Shown here: one piece after another, positions 31,797 to 41,033 of the stretch
How positions within the stretch are numbered: the stretch's first letter is position 1
How the letters are laid out: each line of letters starts with the position of its first letter
Origin: an uncultured Prevotella sp.
Lineage (GTDB): Bacteria > Bacteroidota > Bacteroidia > Bacteroidales > Bacteroidaceae
NCBI GenBank assembly: GCA_900315525.1
Contig: OMZO01000009.1
Location: 27,065-91,064, forward strand
Direction: 5' to 3'
DNA length: 64,000 nucleotides
Notes under the pieces: generated by a model
The model's input: the letters and a program-made list of their open reading frames with translations, nothing else
Databases searched by the model: none
What the model was told of the DNA's origin: nothing
Position numbers and translations under genes: made by a program

Positions 31797-32588
31797 ATGC
31801 GACTTACCTACGATATATCCCAGTTGTCGGCCTATATCAATTGGCCTTATTTCTTCTATGCCTGGCAAGTAAGAGAACCAGCAGAGAAAGAACGCCTGCG
31901 TCGTGAAGCAGAGACTGTCTTGCAACAGTTGGAAGGTAGATATCGTGCCTATGCGCTCTTTCTCCTTTTTGATGCTGATACTGACGGTGATGACATCCTT
32001 GTTGGTGCAGGTAAGCGCATCCCATGTCTGCGTCAGCAGGAGAAAGGTAGTGGTTACCAGTGTCTTGCAGATTTCGTCAGTTCTCACCATGCCCCCCCGT
32101 TTTCTCAGATTGGCGTCTTTGCTACTTCTGTGGATCATGGCCTGGAAACTGACTTCGATGGAGATGCTTATCAGAAGATGATGATGCAGCTCTTGGCCGA
32201 TCGTTTGGCAGAAGCTGCTGCCGAACGGTTGCATGAACAAGTCAGAAAAACATTCTGGGGCTATGCAAAGGATGAGCAATTGTCCATCCCAGAGATGCTG
32301 CTGGAGAAATTTCAGGGTATCCGTCCTGCCGTTGGCTATCCTTCGCTGCCAGATACCAGTCTGAACTTTGTGCTTGATGAATTACTGGATATGAAACAGA
32401 TTGGCATCCGCTTGACCGAGAGTGGGGCCATGAAACCACATGCCAGTGTCAGTGGCTTGATGCTAGCCCATCCTCAGGCCCATTACTTCAACCTTGGGAA
32501 AATCGGTGAAGACCAACTTCGTGACTATGCCCATCGTCGTGGACTTCCCGTAGAAATCTGCCGTAAGTTTCTGGCTGCTAATCTTTAG
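31797..32588 (+). CDS. Free-standing methionine synthase reactivation domain
   Basis: 263 residues matching only the C-terminal AdoMet-binding activation domain of B12-dependent methionine synthase. The conserved stretches GIRPAVGYPSLPDTSLN, ESGAMKPHASVSGLML and HPQAHYFNLGKI are present, with the helix LADRLAEAAAERLHEQVRK. The catalytic, folate and cobalamin domains are absent and no frame for them is nearby, so it must act in trans on a shorter MetH elsewhere. It restores inactive cob(II)alamin by reductive methylation with AdoMet. It lies 12 bp after pyrC. Confidence 0.88.
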   Translation: MRLTYDISQLSAYINWPYFFYAWQVREPAEKERLRREAETVLQQLEGRYRAYALFLLFDADTDGDDILVGAGKRIPCLRQQEKGSGYQCLADFVSSHHAPPFSQIGVFATSVDHGLETDFDGDAYQKMMMQLLADRLAEAAAERLHEQVRKTFWGYAKDEQLSIPEMLLEKFQGIRPAVGYPSLPDTSLNFVLDELLDMKQIGIRLTESGAMKPHASVSGLMLAHPQAHYFNLGKIGEDQLRDYAHRRGLPVEICRKFLAANL

Positions 32589-33774
32589 CCTTTTTCAACG
32601 TAAGAACCACGATCTCTCCCGTGGCGCCAAAACGGAAGGGGATGAGACCACCAACACCTGCAGTGACGAAAAGTGACTGTCGGCCTTCTCTATACCAACC
32701 ATTGAACTCTTTGCCAGAAAGTGACATCGGACACCATCCAAAGAGCGAGAACTGCATCTTATGCGTATGACCACTGAGTGTGAGTTGGGCACGGCCGTCA
32801 GGGATGATCTTACGACGCCATGCGCTGGGATCATGCTCCAACATGAGGATGAAGTCTGTGTCTTCCACACCATCCAGCGTCTTCTTCAAGTCACCTTTCT
32901 GTGGGAACCGTTTGCCGTCACCGTCGTTCTCCATGCCAGCGATAACGATGTGAGTGTTGTCATGCTCAATCTTACAATGCTCATTAAGTAGCAGATTCCA
33001 GCCCAACTGTCGTTCCAGACTGATGGTCTCGCGGGTGTTGGCAACCTTCATCGTTTCATCATAGTCCATATATTCGGCATAGTCATGGTTGCCGAGTACG
33101 GAGTAAACGCCGTCGCCTGCTTTCAGCGAACTGAGAACGTCCATATGGGGATATATGTCTTTCGGTTGGATGTTCTGCAGGTCACCAGTGAAGATGATCA
33201 TATCTGGTTGCTGGGCGTTGATGCTGTCAATGGCCCGCTGCAGCACCCATTCGTTGTGCTTCATGTAACTACCTACGTGGGCATCAGAGAAAAGCACGAT
33301 ACGGTAGCCATCGAAGGCGGCAGGTATGTCTTTTGATTCGTAGGTCGTATGATTGACCTCCAACTTGTTGAAACCAACGAAGGATCCCCATATCAGGATG
33401 AACCAAATGACGGGTATTAGCAATAATCCAAGAATGTTGCCGTAGTTTCGAGATGCTCTGTTTTTCCCCTTGAAACGTCTGATAAGAGATGAACAGCTTC
33501 TGCCACCGATAGAGCAAAGACAATATATCCATATTGGAGCGATGATAAACCCGATTAAGAACAGATAACCATAAAGGATGAAGATACGGTCATTATCAGG
33601 GATGAAGTTCGGTTGTATGGCCAGATAGACGGTGTAGGCCGTCATTGCCACGCAGGGTAGCCAGCAGAGCAGGCGTTTTCCCCATGTTGATTTTTTGTGA
33701 AGATGACGCCAGTCGAGATAGATGAATGGCAGTATGTTTAATAGGAGGAAGAGTATGATATCACGAGCAATCAT
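32578..33774 (-). CDS. Membrane-bound calcineurin-like metallophosphoesterase
   Basis: 398 residues. Three or more membrane helices in the first 150 residues, then a phosphoesterase domain: FSDAHVG, FTGDLQN, LGNHDYAE, a later His and LSGHTHKMQ give the two-metal site. YaeI-type enzymes remove pyrophosphate from lipids, a possible role at the membrane. It ends inside the 3' end of the convergent methionine synthase gene (11 bp overlap) and starts in an ATGA-type overlap with plsC upstream. Confidence 0.85.
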   Translation of the reverse strand: MIARDIILFLLLNILPFIYLDWRHLHKKSTWGKRLLCWLPCVAMTAYTVYLAIQPNFIPDNDRIFILYGYLFLIGFIIAPIWIYCLCSIGGRSCSSLIRRFKGKNRASRNYGNILGLLLIPVIWFILIWGSFVGFNKLEVNHTTYESKDIPAAFDGYRIVLFSDAHVGSYMKHNEWVLQRAIDSINAQQPDMIIFTGDLQNIQPKDIYPHMDVLSSLKAGDGVYSVLGNHDYAEYMDYDETMKVANTRETISLERQLGWNLLLNEHCKIEHDNTHIVIAGMENDGDGKRFPQKGDLKKTLDGVEDTDFILMLEHDPSAWRRKIIPDGRAQLTLSGHTHKMQFSLFGWCPMSLSGKEFNGWYREGRQSLFVTAGVGGLIPFRFGATGEIVVLTLKKAKD

Positions 33775-34535
33775 TGGTCTGGATTTTCTATATAACCTTG
33801 ATATTCTTTTTTGAGTGTAGACATGACGGAGTCGTATGCCTGTCGCATGGTGGCTTCCACATTCTCCGGTCCTTTGCCGACAGGGTAGATGGGCTGATGG
33901 ATGGTCAGCTGGAGCGGATGCCAGTTGATAAAGTTGACGAGGCCTTTCATACGGGGAAGGATGTCAAATGAGCCATTGATAGTCAAGGGCACAACGGGTA
34001 GTTGCAATTCATCAGCCAAAGCAAAGGCCCCTTTCTTGAATTTACCCATGTGGCCGGTAAAAGTACGCGCCCCTTCAGGAAAGACTGTGACGCTATAGCC
34101 CTCCTGTAGGATTTTGCGCGCATTCTCGTAGGTCTTCTGTATCTTTTTAGGTCCTCGTTTGTCAACGAATATCTGGTGTGACTTGCGACATGCATAGCCG
34201 ATGAAGGGTATCTTGCCAAGCTGATGCTTCATCATCCACTTGAAGTTGCGGCCCAGATAGCCATAGATCAGGAAAATGTCGAAGGCGCCTTGATGGTTGG
34301 CCACAAAAACGTAGCTTTGGTCTTTCTCCAGATGCTCGCGTCCATCGACCTTTACCGGAATCAGCAGCGATCTCAAGATAATCTTTGCCCACCATCGTCC
34401 TGGATAATAGCCCCAGAAATGGCCATTACCAATGGTCGTTCCAATACCTACTTCTAAAGCTGTAATAATCGTAATCAGAATCAGGACGGGAAGTCCGATG
34501 AGGAGTTGATAGATTTTATATAATAAGGTGATCAT
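33771..34535 (-). CDS. plsC: 1-acyl-sn-glycerol-3-phosphate acyltransferase
   Basis: 254 residues. An N-terminal membrane segment (about 8-28), then the LPLAT core with NHQGAFD (HX4D), FVDKRG, FPEGARTF and the VVPLTINGS block. Makes phosphatidic acid from lysophosphatidate at the inner membrane. Coupled with the phosphoesterase downstream (4 bp overlap). This pairing with a possible lipid phosphatase suggests a joint role in lipid metabolism, which is inference. Confidence 0.9.
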   Translation of the reverse strand: MITLLYKIYQLLIGLPVLILITIITALEVGIGTTIGNGHFWGYYPGRWWAKIILRSLLIPVKVDGREHLEKDQSYVFVANHQGAFDIFLIYGYLGRNFKWMMKHQLGKIPFIGYACRKSHQIFVDKRGPKKIQKTYENARKILQEGYSVTVFPEGARTFTGHMGKFKKGAFALADELQLPVVPLTINGSFDILPRMKGLVNFINWHPLQLTIHQPIYPVGKGPENVEATMRQAYDSVMSTLKKEYQGYIENPDQ

Positions 34536-34563
34536 CTATGAACAATAAATGCTAAATCATAAA

Positions 34564-35313
34564 CTAAGACTCAATCTTCGGATATTTTCTTGTCCAACCG
34601 TCCCAGCGCAATCGCATGACACCGAAGAATGCTTCGCCGAAGATCCCGCCAGACATTTTGCTCGTGCCTTCACGACGGTTCACGAAGATCACTGACACTT
34701 CCTTGATCTTAAACCCAATCTTATAGGCTGTGTATTTCATCTCAATCTGGAATCCGTAACCCTTGAAACGTATCTTGTCGAGTTCAATGGTCTTGAGTAC
34801 ACGTCGTTTGTAGCAAACGAAACCGGCTGTGGTGTCGTGAACCAGAAAACCGGTGACGATGCGCACGTACTTTGAAGCGAAATAGCTCATCAGTACCCGC
34901 CCAATGGGCCAGTTCACAACATTCACACCTGTGACATAACGGGAGCCGATAGCCACATCGTAGGCCTCGTCGTGACAGGCGGCATAGAGCCGTGGAAGGT
35001 CATTTGGATCGTGGCTGAAGTCAGCATCCATCTCGAAGACGTATTCGTAGTCGTGTTCCAAAGCCCATCTGAAACCTGCGATATAGGCGGTGCCCAATCC
35101 TTGCTTCCCGCTGCGTTCTAACAGGAAGAGCTGCTCAGAGAACTCTGTGGCAATCATACTTCTCACGATGGCAGCTGTTCCGTCGGGTGAGCCGTCGTCG
35201 ATGACAAGGATGTGGAAACACTTCTCCAAGGCAAACACCGCACGGATAATCTTTTCGATGTTTTCCTTCTCGTTATAGGTCGGTATGATGACAATACTGT
35301 CGCTTGTGCACAT
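34564..35313 (-). CDS. GT2 glycosyltransferase, polyprenol monophosphomannose synthase type
   Basis: 249 residues, no membrane segment. IIPTYNEKENI, VIDDGSPDGT, EMDADFSHDP (the DXD-like site) and GSRYVTGVNV match the DPM1-like family that transfers a sugar from a nucleotide to polyprenol phosphate. The substrate may be mannose or glucose. It leads the minus-strand operon with plsC and the phosphoesterase (28 bp gap), behind a good promoter. Confidence 0.85.
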   Translation of the reverse strand: MCTSDSIVIIPTYNEKENIEKIIRAVFALEKCFHILVIDDGSPDGTAAIVRSMIATEFSEQLFLLERSGKQGLGTAYIAGFRWALEHDYEYVFEMDADFSHDPNDLPRLYAACHDEAYDVAIGSRYVTGVNVVNWPIGRVLMSYFASKYVRIVTGFLVHDTTAGFVCYKRRVLKTIELDKIRFKGYGFQIEMKYTAYKIGFKIKEVSVIFVNRREGTSKMSGGIFGEAFFGVMRLRWDGWTRKYPKIES

Positions 35314-35333
35314 CTTATTATGCTTTTATGGTG

Positions 35334-35365
35334 CAAAAGTACGGATAATTATTGATAAGAGCAAA
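35334..35365 (-). promoter_or_regulatory. Promoter of GT2-plsC-phosphoesterase operon
   Basis: Minus strand TTTG (35362-35365), 20 bp, TACTTTTG (35334-35341). Confidence 0.75.
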
Positions 35366-35425
35366 CAAAATGGCCGTTTTCTCTCAATTCTTAATTCTTA
35401 ATTCTTAATTTTTAATTTTATTCAC

Positions 35426-35433
35426 TACCTTTG
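35426..35433 (+). promoter_or_regulatory. -7 box of mfd
   Basis: TACCTTTG, preceded by AT-rich AATTCTT tandem repeats (35389-35410) in place of a clear -33. Confidence 0.5.
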
Positions 35434-35478
35434 CATGCAGTTTCTGGACAAAACCAGACAACTTTCGTCAATGACGAG

Positions 35479-38400
35479 ATGAATATACAAGATTTAGAAC
35501 GTTTATATGCCAAGTTGCCGCAGGTGTCGGCATTGGCAAGAGAAATAGAGAAATCGTCGGTTCGTGCGATTTTTCTCGAAGGCCTATTGGGCTCATCGGC
35601 CCCGATGCTCTTTGCGAGCATGGTTTCAAAGTGCAAATCCCGTCTGCTGTTTGTCTTGCAGGATGCAGAGGAGGCGGGTTATTTCTATCATGATCTGACC
35701 CAACTGCTAGGCAGTCGTGATGTGCTGTTTTTCCCTTCCAGTTACCGTAGGGCCATCAAGTATGCACAGCGCGACGCAGCCAGTGAGATCCTTCGCACGG
35801 AGGTCATGGCTAAGTTGGCACAGCAGGATGAGTTGCTCTATGTCGTGACCTATCCGGAGGCGCTGGCAGAACTTGTGGTGTCGAAGAAAAGTCTCGACTC
35901 GCGTACCCTTGTCTTGGAGAAGGACCAGACCATCGATGTTACTGATGTCGCGAAAACACTTCGTGACTTTGGTTTCCGTGAGGTGGATTATGTCTATGAG
36001 CCAGGGCAGTTTGCTCTTCGCGGTTCTATTCTCGACGTTTACTCCTTTAGTTGTGAGTATCCCTACCGTATTGATTTCTTCGGCGACGATATTGACTCTA
36101 TCCGTACTTTCGAGGTGGAAGACCAGTTGTCGAAGGACCATCGCAACCGTATTGAGATTGTTCCGGAACTGTCTGTGATGACAGAGGACAAAGTGCCTTT
36201 CCTGTCATTTGTGCCGAAGGATGTGATGCTGGTTACAAAGGATTATCTCTATGTCCGTGATGCCGTTGACCGTGCCTATCAAGAAGGCTTTTCGGCTCAG
36301 GCGAAGGCAGAGCAGATGGCAGATGCCACTGAAGTGGAGCGACGGGAGATAGAGCGCCAACTTCGCAAAGAGTCGCAGTTGATTTCCGGTGCCCAGTTTA
36401 TGAATGATGCCGAGACGCTCCGTAGGATAGAGTTCGGTCATCGTCCCTCCTCAGGTAGCACTCAATACACGACGCTTAGTTTCCATATTACCACGCAGCC
36501 CCTGTTCCATAAGAACTTCGACTTGCTTGCCAAGACATTCGAAGACTATCAGTTGCAAGGTTATCAAATCTATATCCTTGCTGACAGTCAGAAACAGAAT
36601 GAGCGCCTGAAGGAAATCCTCTCAGCAGGGACTGACTCCAAAGGGAACATCTTCACCCCTGTCGAAAAGACCCTTCATGAAGGCTTTGCTGACGATGATC
36701 TTCGTATCTGCGTCTTCACCGATCATCAGATATTCGACCGTTTCCATAAGTATAACCTAAAGAGCGACAAGGCCCGTAGTGGTAAGATGGCTCTCACGCT
36801 GAAGGAAATCCAACAGTTTGAGATTGGCGACTACGTGGTGCATGTCGATCATGGCGTCGGTAAGTTCGGAGGCTTGGTGAGAATGCCACAGGGCGAGGGC
36901 TATCAGGAGATGATTAAGATTCTCTATCAGCATGGTGATAGCATCTATGTCTCAATCCATTCCTTATATAAGGTATCGAAATACAAGTCGCAGGACAATG
37001 GCGAGGCACCGCGTCTTTCTACACTCGGTACGGGACAGTGGGAACGCTTGAAGGAGCGTACCAAGAAACATATCAAGGATATCGCCCGCGACCTGATCAA
37101 GCTTTACGCGAAACGTCGTCGTGAGAAGGGTTTTGCCTTCAGCCACGACACCTATCTGCAGCATGAATTGGAAGCCAGTTTCCTCTACGAAGATACCCCA
37201 GATCAGTTGAAGGCAACCCAGGATGTGAAGGCTGATATGGAACAAGCAAAGCCGATGGATCGTCTTGTCTGTGGTGATGTGGGCTTCGGTAAGACCGAGG
37301 TGGCTGTTCGTGCCGCCTTCAAGGCAGCTACCGACGGTAAGCAGGTTGCTGTGCTCGTGCCTACCACTGTTCTGGCTTATCAGCATTTCCGTACGTTTGC
37401 AGGCCGCTTGAAGGATATGCCCGTGCGGGTCGATTACCTCACTCGTGCTCGCACAGCCAAGCAGACTACCGCCTTACTGAAAGACCTTGCCGATGGTAAG
37501 ATAGATATTATAATAGGTACGCAAAAGCTCATTGGTAAGTCGGTGAAGTTCAAGGACCTCGGCCTGCTTATCATCGACGAGGAGCAGAAATTCGGTGTCT
37601 CCACCAAGGAAAAGCTCCGCCAGATGAAGTCGAACGTTGATACGCTTACGATGTCTGCCACCCCGATCCCTCGTACCCTTCAGTTCTCACTCGTCGGGGC
37701 TCGCGACCTCAGTGTTATCCAAACCCCACCGCCTAATCGCTATCCGATTCAGACAGAGATACATACTTTCGGCGCAGAGATCATCACCGACGCCATCAAC
37801 TTTGAGATGTCGCGCAATGGTCAGGTCTATTTTGTCAACAATCGTATCAGTGATCTGACGCATATCGCGGAGATGATCCACAAGTATATCCCCGATGCCC
37901 GTATTGCCATCGGCCACGGACAGATGAAACCTGAAGAACTTGAGAAGATTGTGCTCGATTTCTCTAATTACGATTACGACGTATTGCTTTCTACTACGAT
38001 TGTGGAGAACGGTATCGACATCCCCAATGCCAATACCATTATCATCAATGGGGCACACAACTTCGGACTCTCCGACCTTCACCAGATGCGTGGCCGTGTA
38101 GGGCGCGGCAACCGCAAGGCTTTCTGCTATCTGCTGGCTCCGCCACTTGCAGCCCTCAATCCTGAGTCACGCCGTCGTCTCGAAGCGCTCGAGAATTTCT
38201 CAGACCTTGGCTCAGGCATCAACATTGCCATGCAAGATCTTGATATCCGAGGTGCTGGTAATCTGTTGGGCTCTGAACAGTCAGGCTTTATTTCCGATCT
38301 CGGTTATGAGACCTATCAGAAGATTCTCCAGCAGGCGATGGCCGAACTGAAGAATGAAGAGCCGGAGTTCAGTCAAGTGGAGCCTCAAAGAGGGCAATCG

Positions 38401-38922
38401 CATGATCATGCTTCTGCAGCACCCGGCACAAATCAGGTCATCCAAGGACCTTTCGTCGATGACTGCGCCCTGGAGTCCGATATCGAGATGTATTTCCCAG
38501 ACCAGTATGTTCCCAGCGACTCCGAACGTATGCTGCTCTATCGTGAACTTGATAATCTGGCCAATCGCAATGACCTGAATGCCGCCTTGGAAGCTTATCG
38601 CAGTCGTTTGAAAGACCGTTTCGGTGCCATTCCCGATGTGGCAGAGGAACTTATCCGTGTCGTGCCCCTTCGTGTCTATGGCAAGCAACTCGGCATCGAG
38701 AAGATCCTTCTCAAACAACAGAAGATGTACCTCTACTTCGTCAGCAATCCTAATAGCCCCTATTATCAGAGCGATGCCTTTGGCAAGGTGCTGCACTATA
38801 TGACTCAAAACGTACGTCGTTGCAATCTCCGTGAGACTAACGGTAAGCGTTCGATGGTGGTTTCTGATATCCCTTCCGTTGAGGCTGCACTGACAATCTG
38901 TCGTAACGTTCTGTCAATTTGA
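35479..38922 (+). CDS. mfd: Transcription-repair coupling factor
   Basis: 1147 residues. N-terminal UvrB-like damage-recognition part, CarD-like RNA polymerase-interaction domain (GDYVVHVDHGVGKFGG), and RecG-like helicase with Walker A GDVGFGKTE (about 598-606), IIDEEQKFG and SATPIPRTL, then the TRCF C-terminal domain. It removes stalled RNA polymerase and recruits UvrA to lesions. I reject the in-frame TTG at 35431 because it overlaps the -7 box; the ATG of MNIQDLER fits. Confidence 0.95.
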   Translation: MNIQDLERLYAKLPQVSALAREIEKSSVRAIFLEGLLGSSAPMLFASMVSKCKSRLLFVLQDAEEAGYFYHDLTQLLGSRDVLFFPSSYRRAIKYAQRDAASEILRTEVMAKLAQQDELLYVVTYPEALAELVVSKKSLDSRTLVLEKDQTIDVTDVAKTLRDFGFREVDYVYEPGQFALRGSILDVYSFSCEYPYRIDFFGDDIDSIRTFEVEDQLSKDHRNRIEIVPELSVMTEDKVPFLSFVPKDVMLVTKDYLYVRDAVDRAYQEGFSAQAKAEQMADATEVERREIERQLRKESQLISGAQFMNDAETLRRIEFGHRPSSGSTQYTTLSFHITTQPLFHKNFDLLAKTFEDYQLQGYQIYILADSQKQNERLKEILSAGTDSKGNIFTPVEKTLHEGFADDDLRICVFTDHQIFDRFHKYNLKSDKARSGKMALTLKEIQQFEIGDYVVHVDHGVGKFGGLVRMPQGEGYQEMIKILYQHGDSIYVSIHSLYKVSKYKSQDNGEAPRLSTLGTGQWERLKERTKKHIKDIARDLIKLYAKRRREKGFAFSHDTYLQHELEASFLYEDTPDQLKATQDVKADMEQAKPMDRLVCGDVGFGKTEVAVRAAFKAATDGKQVAVLVPTTVLAYQHFRTFAGRLKDMPVRVDYLTRARTAKQTTALLKDLADGKIDIIIGTQKLIGKSVKFKDLGLLIIDEEQKFGVSTKEKLRQMKSNVDTLTMSATPIPRTLQFSLVGARDLSVIQTPPPNRYPIQTEIHTFGAEIITDAINFEMSRNGQVYFVNNRISDLTHIAEMIHKYIPDARIAIGHGQMKPEELEKIVLDFSNYDYDVLLSTTIVENGIDIPNANTIIINGAHNFGLSDLHQMRGRVGRGNRKAFCYLLAPPLAALNPESRRRLEALENFSDLGSGINIAMQDLDIRGAGNLLGSEQSGFISDLGYETYQKILQQAMAELKNEEPEFSQVEPQRGQSHDHASAAPGTNQVIQGPFVDDCALESDIEMYFPDQYVPSDSERMLLYRELDNLANRNDLNAALEAYRSRLKDRFGAIPDVAEELIRVVPLRVYGKQLGIEKILLKQQKMYLYFVSNPNSPYYQSDAFGKVLHYMTQNVRRCNLRETNGKRSMVVSDIPSVEAALTICRNVLSI

Positions 38923-39030
38923 CGCATGGTTTCTCTTTGGCATCTTTATTGCCTATTATTGTGTGAAAGCCGCTTACAAAGAGTGGTGATTCAAAAGAAT
39001 TTAGTATTAACAATTTAATAAACAATAATT

Positions 39031-39036
39031 AGGAGG
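39031..39036 (+). promoter_or_regulatory. Strong Shine-Dalgarno site of hsp20
   Basis: AGGAGG, 8 nt before the ATG at 39045. None of the other genes in this window has such a strong site. Confidence 0.75.
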
Positions 39037-39044
39037 TAAAGATT

Positions 39045-39470
39045 ATGATGCCAGTAATGAGAAGTAACAGTTGGATTCCCAGTGTATTCAATGATTTGTT
39101 TGATGCAGACTTTATGCCGAGAGCTAACGCTACAGCACCTGCTATCAATGTGAAAGAAAGCGACAAGGCCTACACTGTAGAACTTGCTGCACCGGGCATG
39201 AAAAAGGAGGACTTCAATGTACATATCAATGACGAGGGTAACCTGATCATCAAGATGGAAAGCAAGAGTGAGAAGAAGGATGAGGACAAGAACGTACGCT
39301 ACTTGCGCCGTGAGTTCTCTTACACCAAGTACGAGCAGACCCTGATCCTGCCAGACGATGTCAATAAGGAGCAGATTGCCGCCAAGGTAGAGAACGGTGT
39401 CCTGACCGTCGATCTCCCCAAGATTGTGGAGGAGAAAGTCAAGGTTTCCCGTCAGATAAGCATTGACTAA
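39045..39470 (+). CDS. hsp20: Small heat shock protein (Hsp20/alpha-crystallin)
   Basis: 141 residues. A short N-terminal arm (MRSNSWIPSVFNDLFD), the alpha-crystallin domain (about 32-125: YTVELAAPGMKKEDFNVHI, AAKVENGVLTVDLPK with the V/A-x-NGVL motif) and a short tail. Holdase that keeps unfolding proteins soluble under stress. Monocistronic, with a strong terminator. The translation signal is unusual for the phylum. Confidence 0.93.
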   Translation: MMPVMRSNSWIPSVFNDLFDADFMPRANATAPAINVKESDKAYTVELAAPGMKKEDFNVHINDEGNLIIKMESKSEKKDEDKNVRYLRREFSYTKYEQTLILPDDVNKEQIAAKVENGVLTVDLPKIVEEKVKVSRQISID

Positions 39471-39496
39471 ACCAATATAGGTTGTTTAATTAAAAT

Positions 39497-39536
39497 CGCC
39501 CCGGCACCCATTCATTCGGTGCCGGGGCGTATTTTA
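39497..39536. terminator. Intrinsic terminator between hsp20 and trpB2
   Basis: GCCCCGGCACC and GGTGCCGGGGC form an 11 bp GC-rich stem, with A-rich and T-rich flanks, so it can serve both converging genes. Confidence 0.9.
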
Positions 39537-39572
39537 TAGCTGGCCGCAGTTTAGAAGAGAGCAAGAAAGGTG

Positions 39573-40931
39573 CTACTTATCGAGCTCTGCGAGGTTCTCA
39601 GCGATCATCTCGTCGGTGACGGTGTAGTTCTGGAGGTCACCCTTGATGAAGGCTTCGTATGACGGCATGTCGATGAGGCCGTGGCCTGAGAGGTTGAAGA
39701 GGATCACTTTTTCTTCGCCTGTCTCTTTGCACTTGTTTGCCTCGCGGATGGTAGCGGCGATGGCATGGGTACTCTCCGGTGCAGGGATAATGCCCTCAGT
39801 ACGGGCAAAGAGCATACCGGCCTCGAAGGTCTCGAGCTGAGGAATATCTACACCATGCATCATACCGTCCTTGATAAGTTGGGAGATAATCATGCCGGCA
39901 CCATGATAACGCAGACCGCCAGCATGGATGTTGGACGGCTTGAAGTTGTGGCCGAGGGTGTACATCGGCAGCAGTGGCGTGTAACCAGCCTCGTCACCGA
40001 AGTCGTAACGGAACTGACCGCGTGTCAGTTTCGGACAGCTATCAGGTTCGGCAGCAATAAACTCTGTGGTCTTGCCGTCGAGCAGGTTGTGGCGCATGAA
40101 GGGGAAGGAGATACCACCGAAGTTTGATCCACCGCCGAAGCAGCCGATCACGATGTCAGGGTATTCGCCAGCCATTTCCATCTGTTTCTCAGCCTCAAGG
40201 CCGATGATGGTCTGATGGAGTCCTACGTGGTTGAGCACGGAGCCGAGCACGTACTTACAATTGGGTGTGGTGGTTGCCAGTTCAACGGCCTCGGAAATAG
40301 CCGTGCCCAGAGAGCCTGTGTGCAGCGGATCGCGGGTCAGGATGTCCTTACCAGCACGGGTGGACATTGAGGGGGAACCCTCGACCACAGCGCCAAAGGT
40401 GCGCATGATGCTGGAACGGTAGGGCTTCTGCTGCATGGTGATCTTCACTTGATAGACTGCACAATCGAGACCATAGAGTTTGGCGGCATAGGAAAGGGCT
40501 GCACCCCACTGGCCTGCACCAGTCTCGGTCGTCACATTGGTAGTACCTTCCTGCTTGGCATAATAGCACTGAGGAATAGCGGAATTGACCTTATGGGAGC
40601 CAAGAGGATTGGTGCTCTCATTCTTGAAATAGATGTGGGCAGGGGTGCCGAGTGCCTCTTCAAGCGCATAGGCACGCACTAGCGGCGTAGAGCGATAGTA
40701 TCTGTACTTATCGAGTACATCCTCGGGGATGTCAATCCAACGGTGTTCAGTATCCAACTCCTGCACACAGCATTCGCGTGGGAAGATGTGTGCTAAGTCA
40801 TCGACACCAAGCGGCTGCTTTGTAGCCGGATGGATGGGGGGGAGGGGCTTATTAGGCATATCTGCCTGTATGTTATACCACTGTGTAGGAATCTCACTCT
40901 CCTGGAGGATGAATTTTTTTTGTTTAGCCAT
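39573..40931 (-). CDS. trpB: Tryptophan synthase beta chain, TrpB2 type
   Basis: 452 residues, longer than canonical TrpB (~400) and with the N-terminal extension of the TrpB2 group. PLP Lys114 in GSHKVNSA, TETGAGQWG, the GGGSN phosphate loop and SGHG near the C-terminus. Condenses indole and serine to tryptophan. No trpA or other trp gene is nearby; TrpB2 enzymes are known to act without a tight TrpA partner, often as indole salvage. Confidence 0.92.
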   Translation of the reverse strand: MAKQKKFILQESEIPTQWYNIQADMPNKPLPPIHPATKQPLGVDDLAHIFPRECCVQELDTEHRWIDIPEDVLDKYRYYRSTPLVRAYALEEALGTPAHIYFKNESTNPLGSHKVNSAIPQCYYAKQEGTTNVTTETGAGQWGAALSYAAKLYGLDCAVYQVKITMQQKPYRSSIMRTFGAVVEGSPSMSTRAGKDILTRDPLHTGSLGTAISEAVELATTTPNCKYVLGSVLNHVGLHQTIIGLEAEKQMEMAGEYPDIVIGCFGGGSNFGGISFPFMRHNLLDGKTTEFIAAEPDSCPKLTRGQFRYDFGDEAGYTPLLPMYTLGHNFKPSNIHAGGLRYHGAGMIISQLIKDGMMHGVDIPQLETFEAGMLFARTEGIIPAPESTHAIAATIREANKCKETGEEKVILFNLSGHGLIDMPSYEAFIKGDLQNYTVTDEMIAENLAELDK

Positions 40932-40965
40932 AATTTAAAGTTTTAGAATTGGGTAATTCCGTCTG

Positions 40966-40973
40966 CAAAGGTA
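40966..40973 (-). promoter_or_regulatory. -7 box of trpB2
   Basis: TACCTTTG on the minus strand, 34 bp before the ATG; no canonical -33 seen. Confidence 0.45.
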
Positions 40974-41033
40974 CAATAATAAATTCACAAATCAGCATGA
41001 AGTCCAAAGAAAAATGTAAATGTGATTAAAAAC

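Noticed and set aside
35389-35410. AATTCTT tandem repeat before mfd as a regulatory switch
   Set aside because: Only three to four short AT-rich copies; such runs are common in AT-rich promoters, so no claim is made.
35431-35478. Upstream TTG start for mfd
   Set aside because: It lies on the -7 box TACCTTTG and adds 16 residues unlike any Mfd N-terminus.
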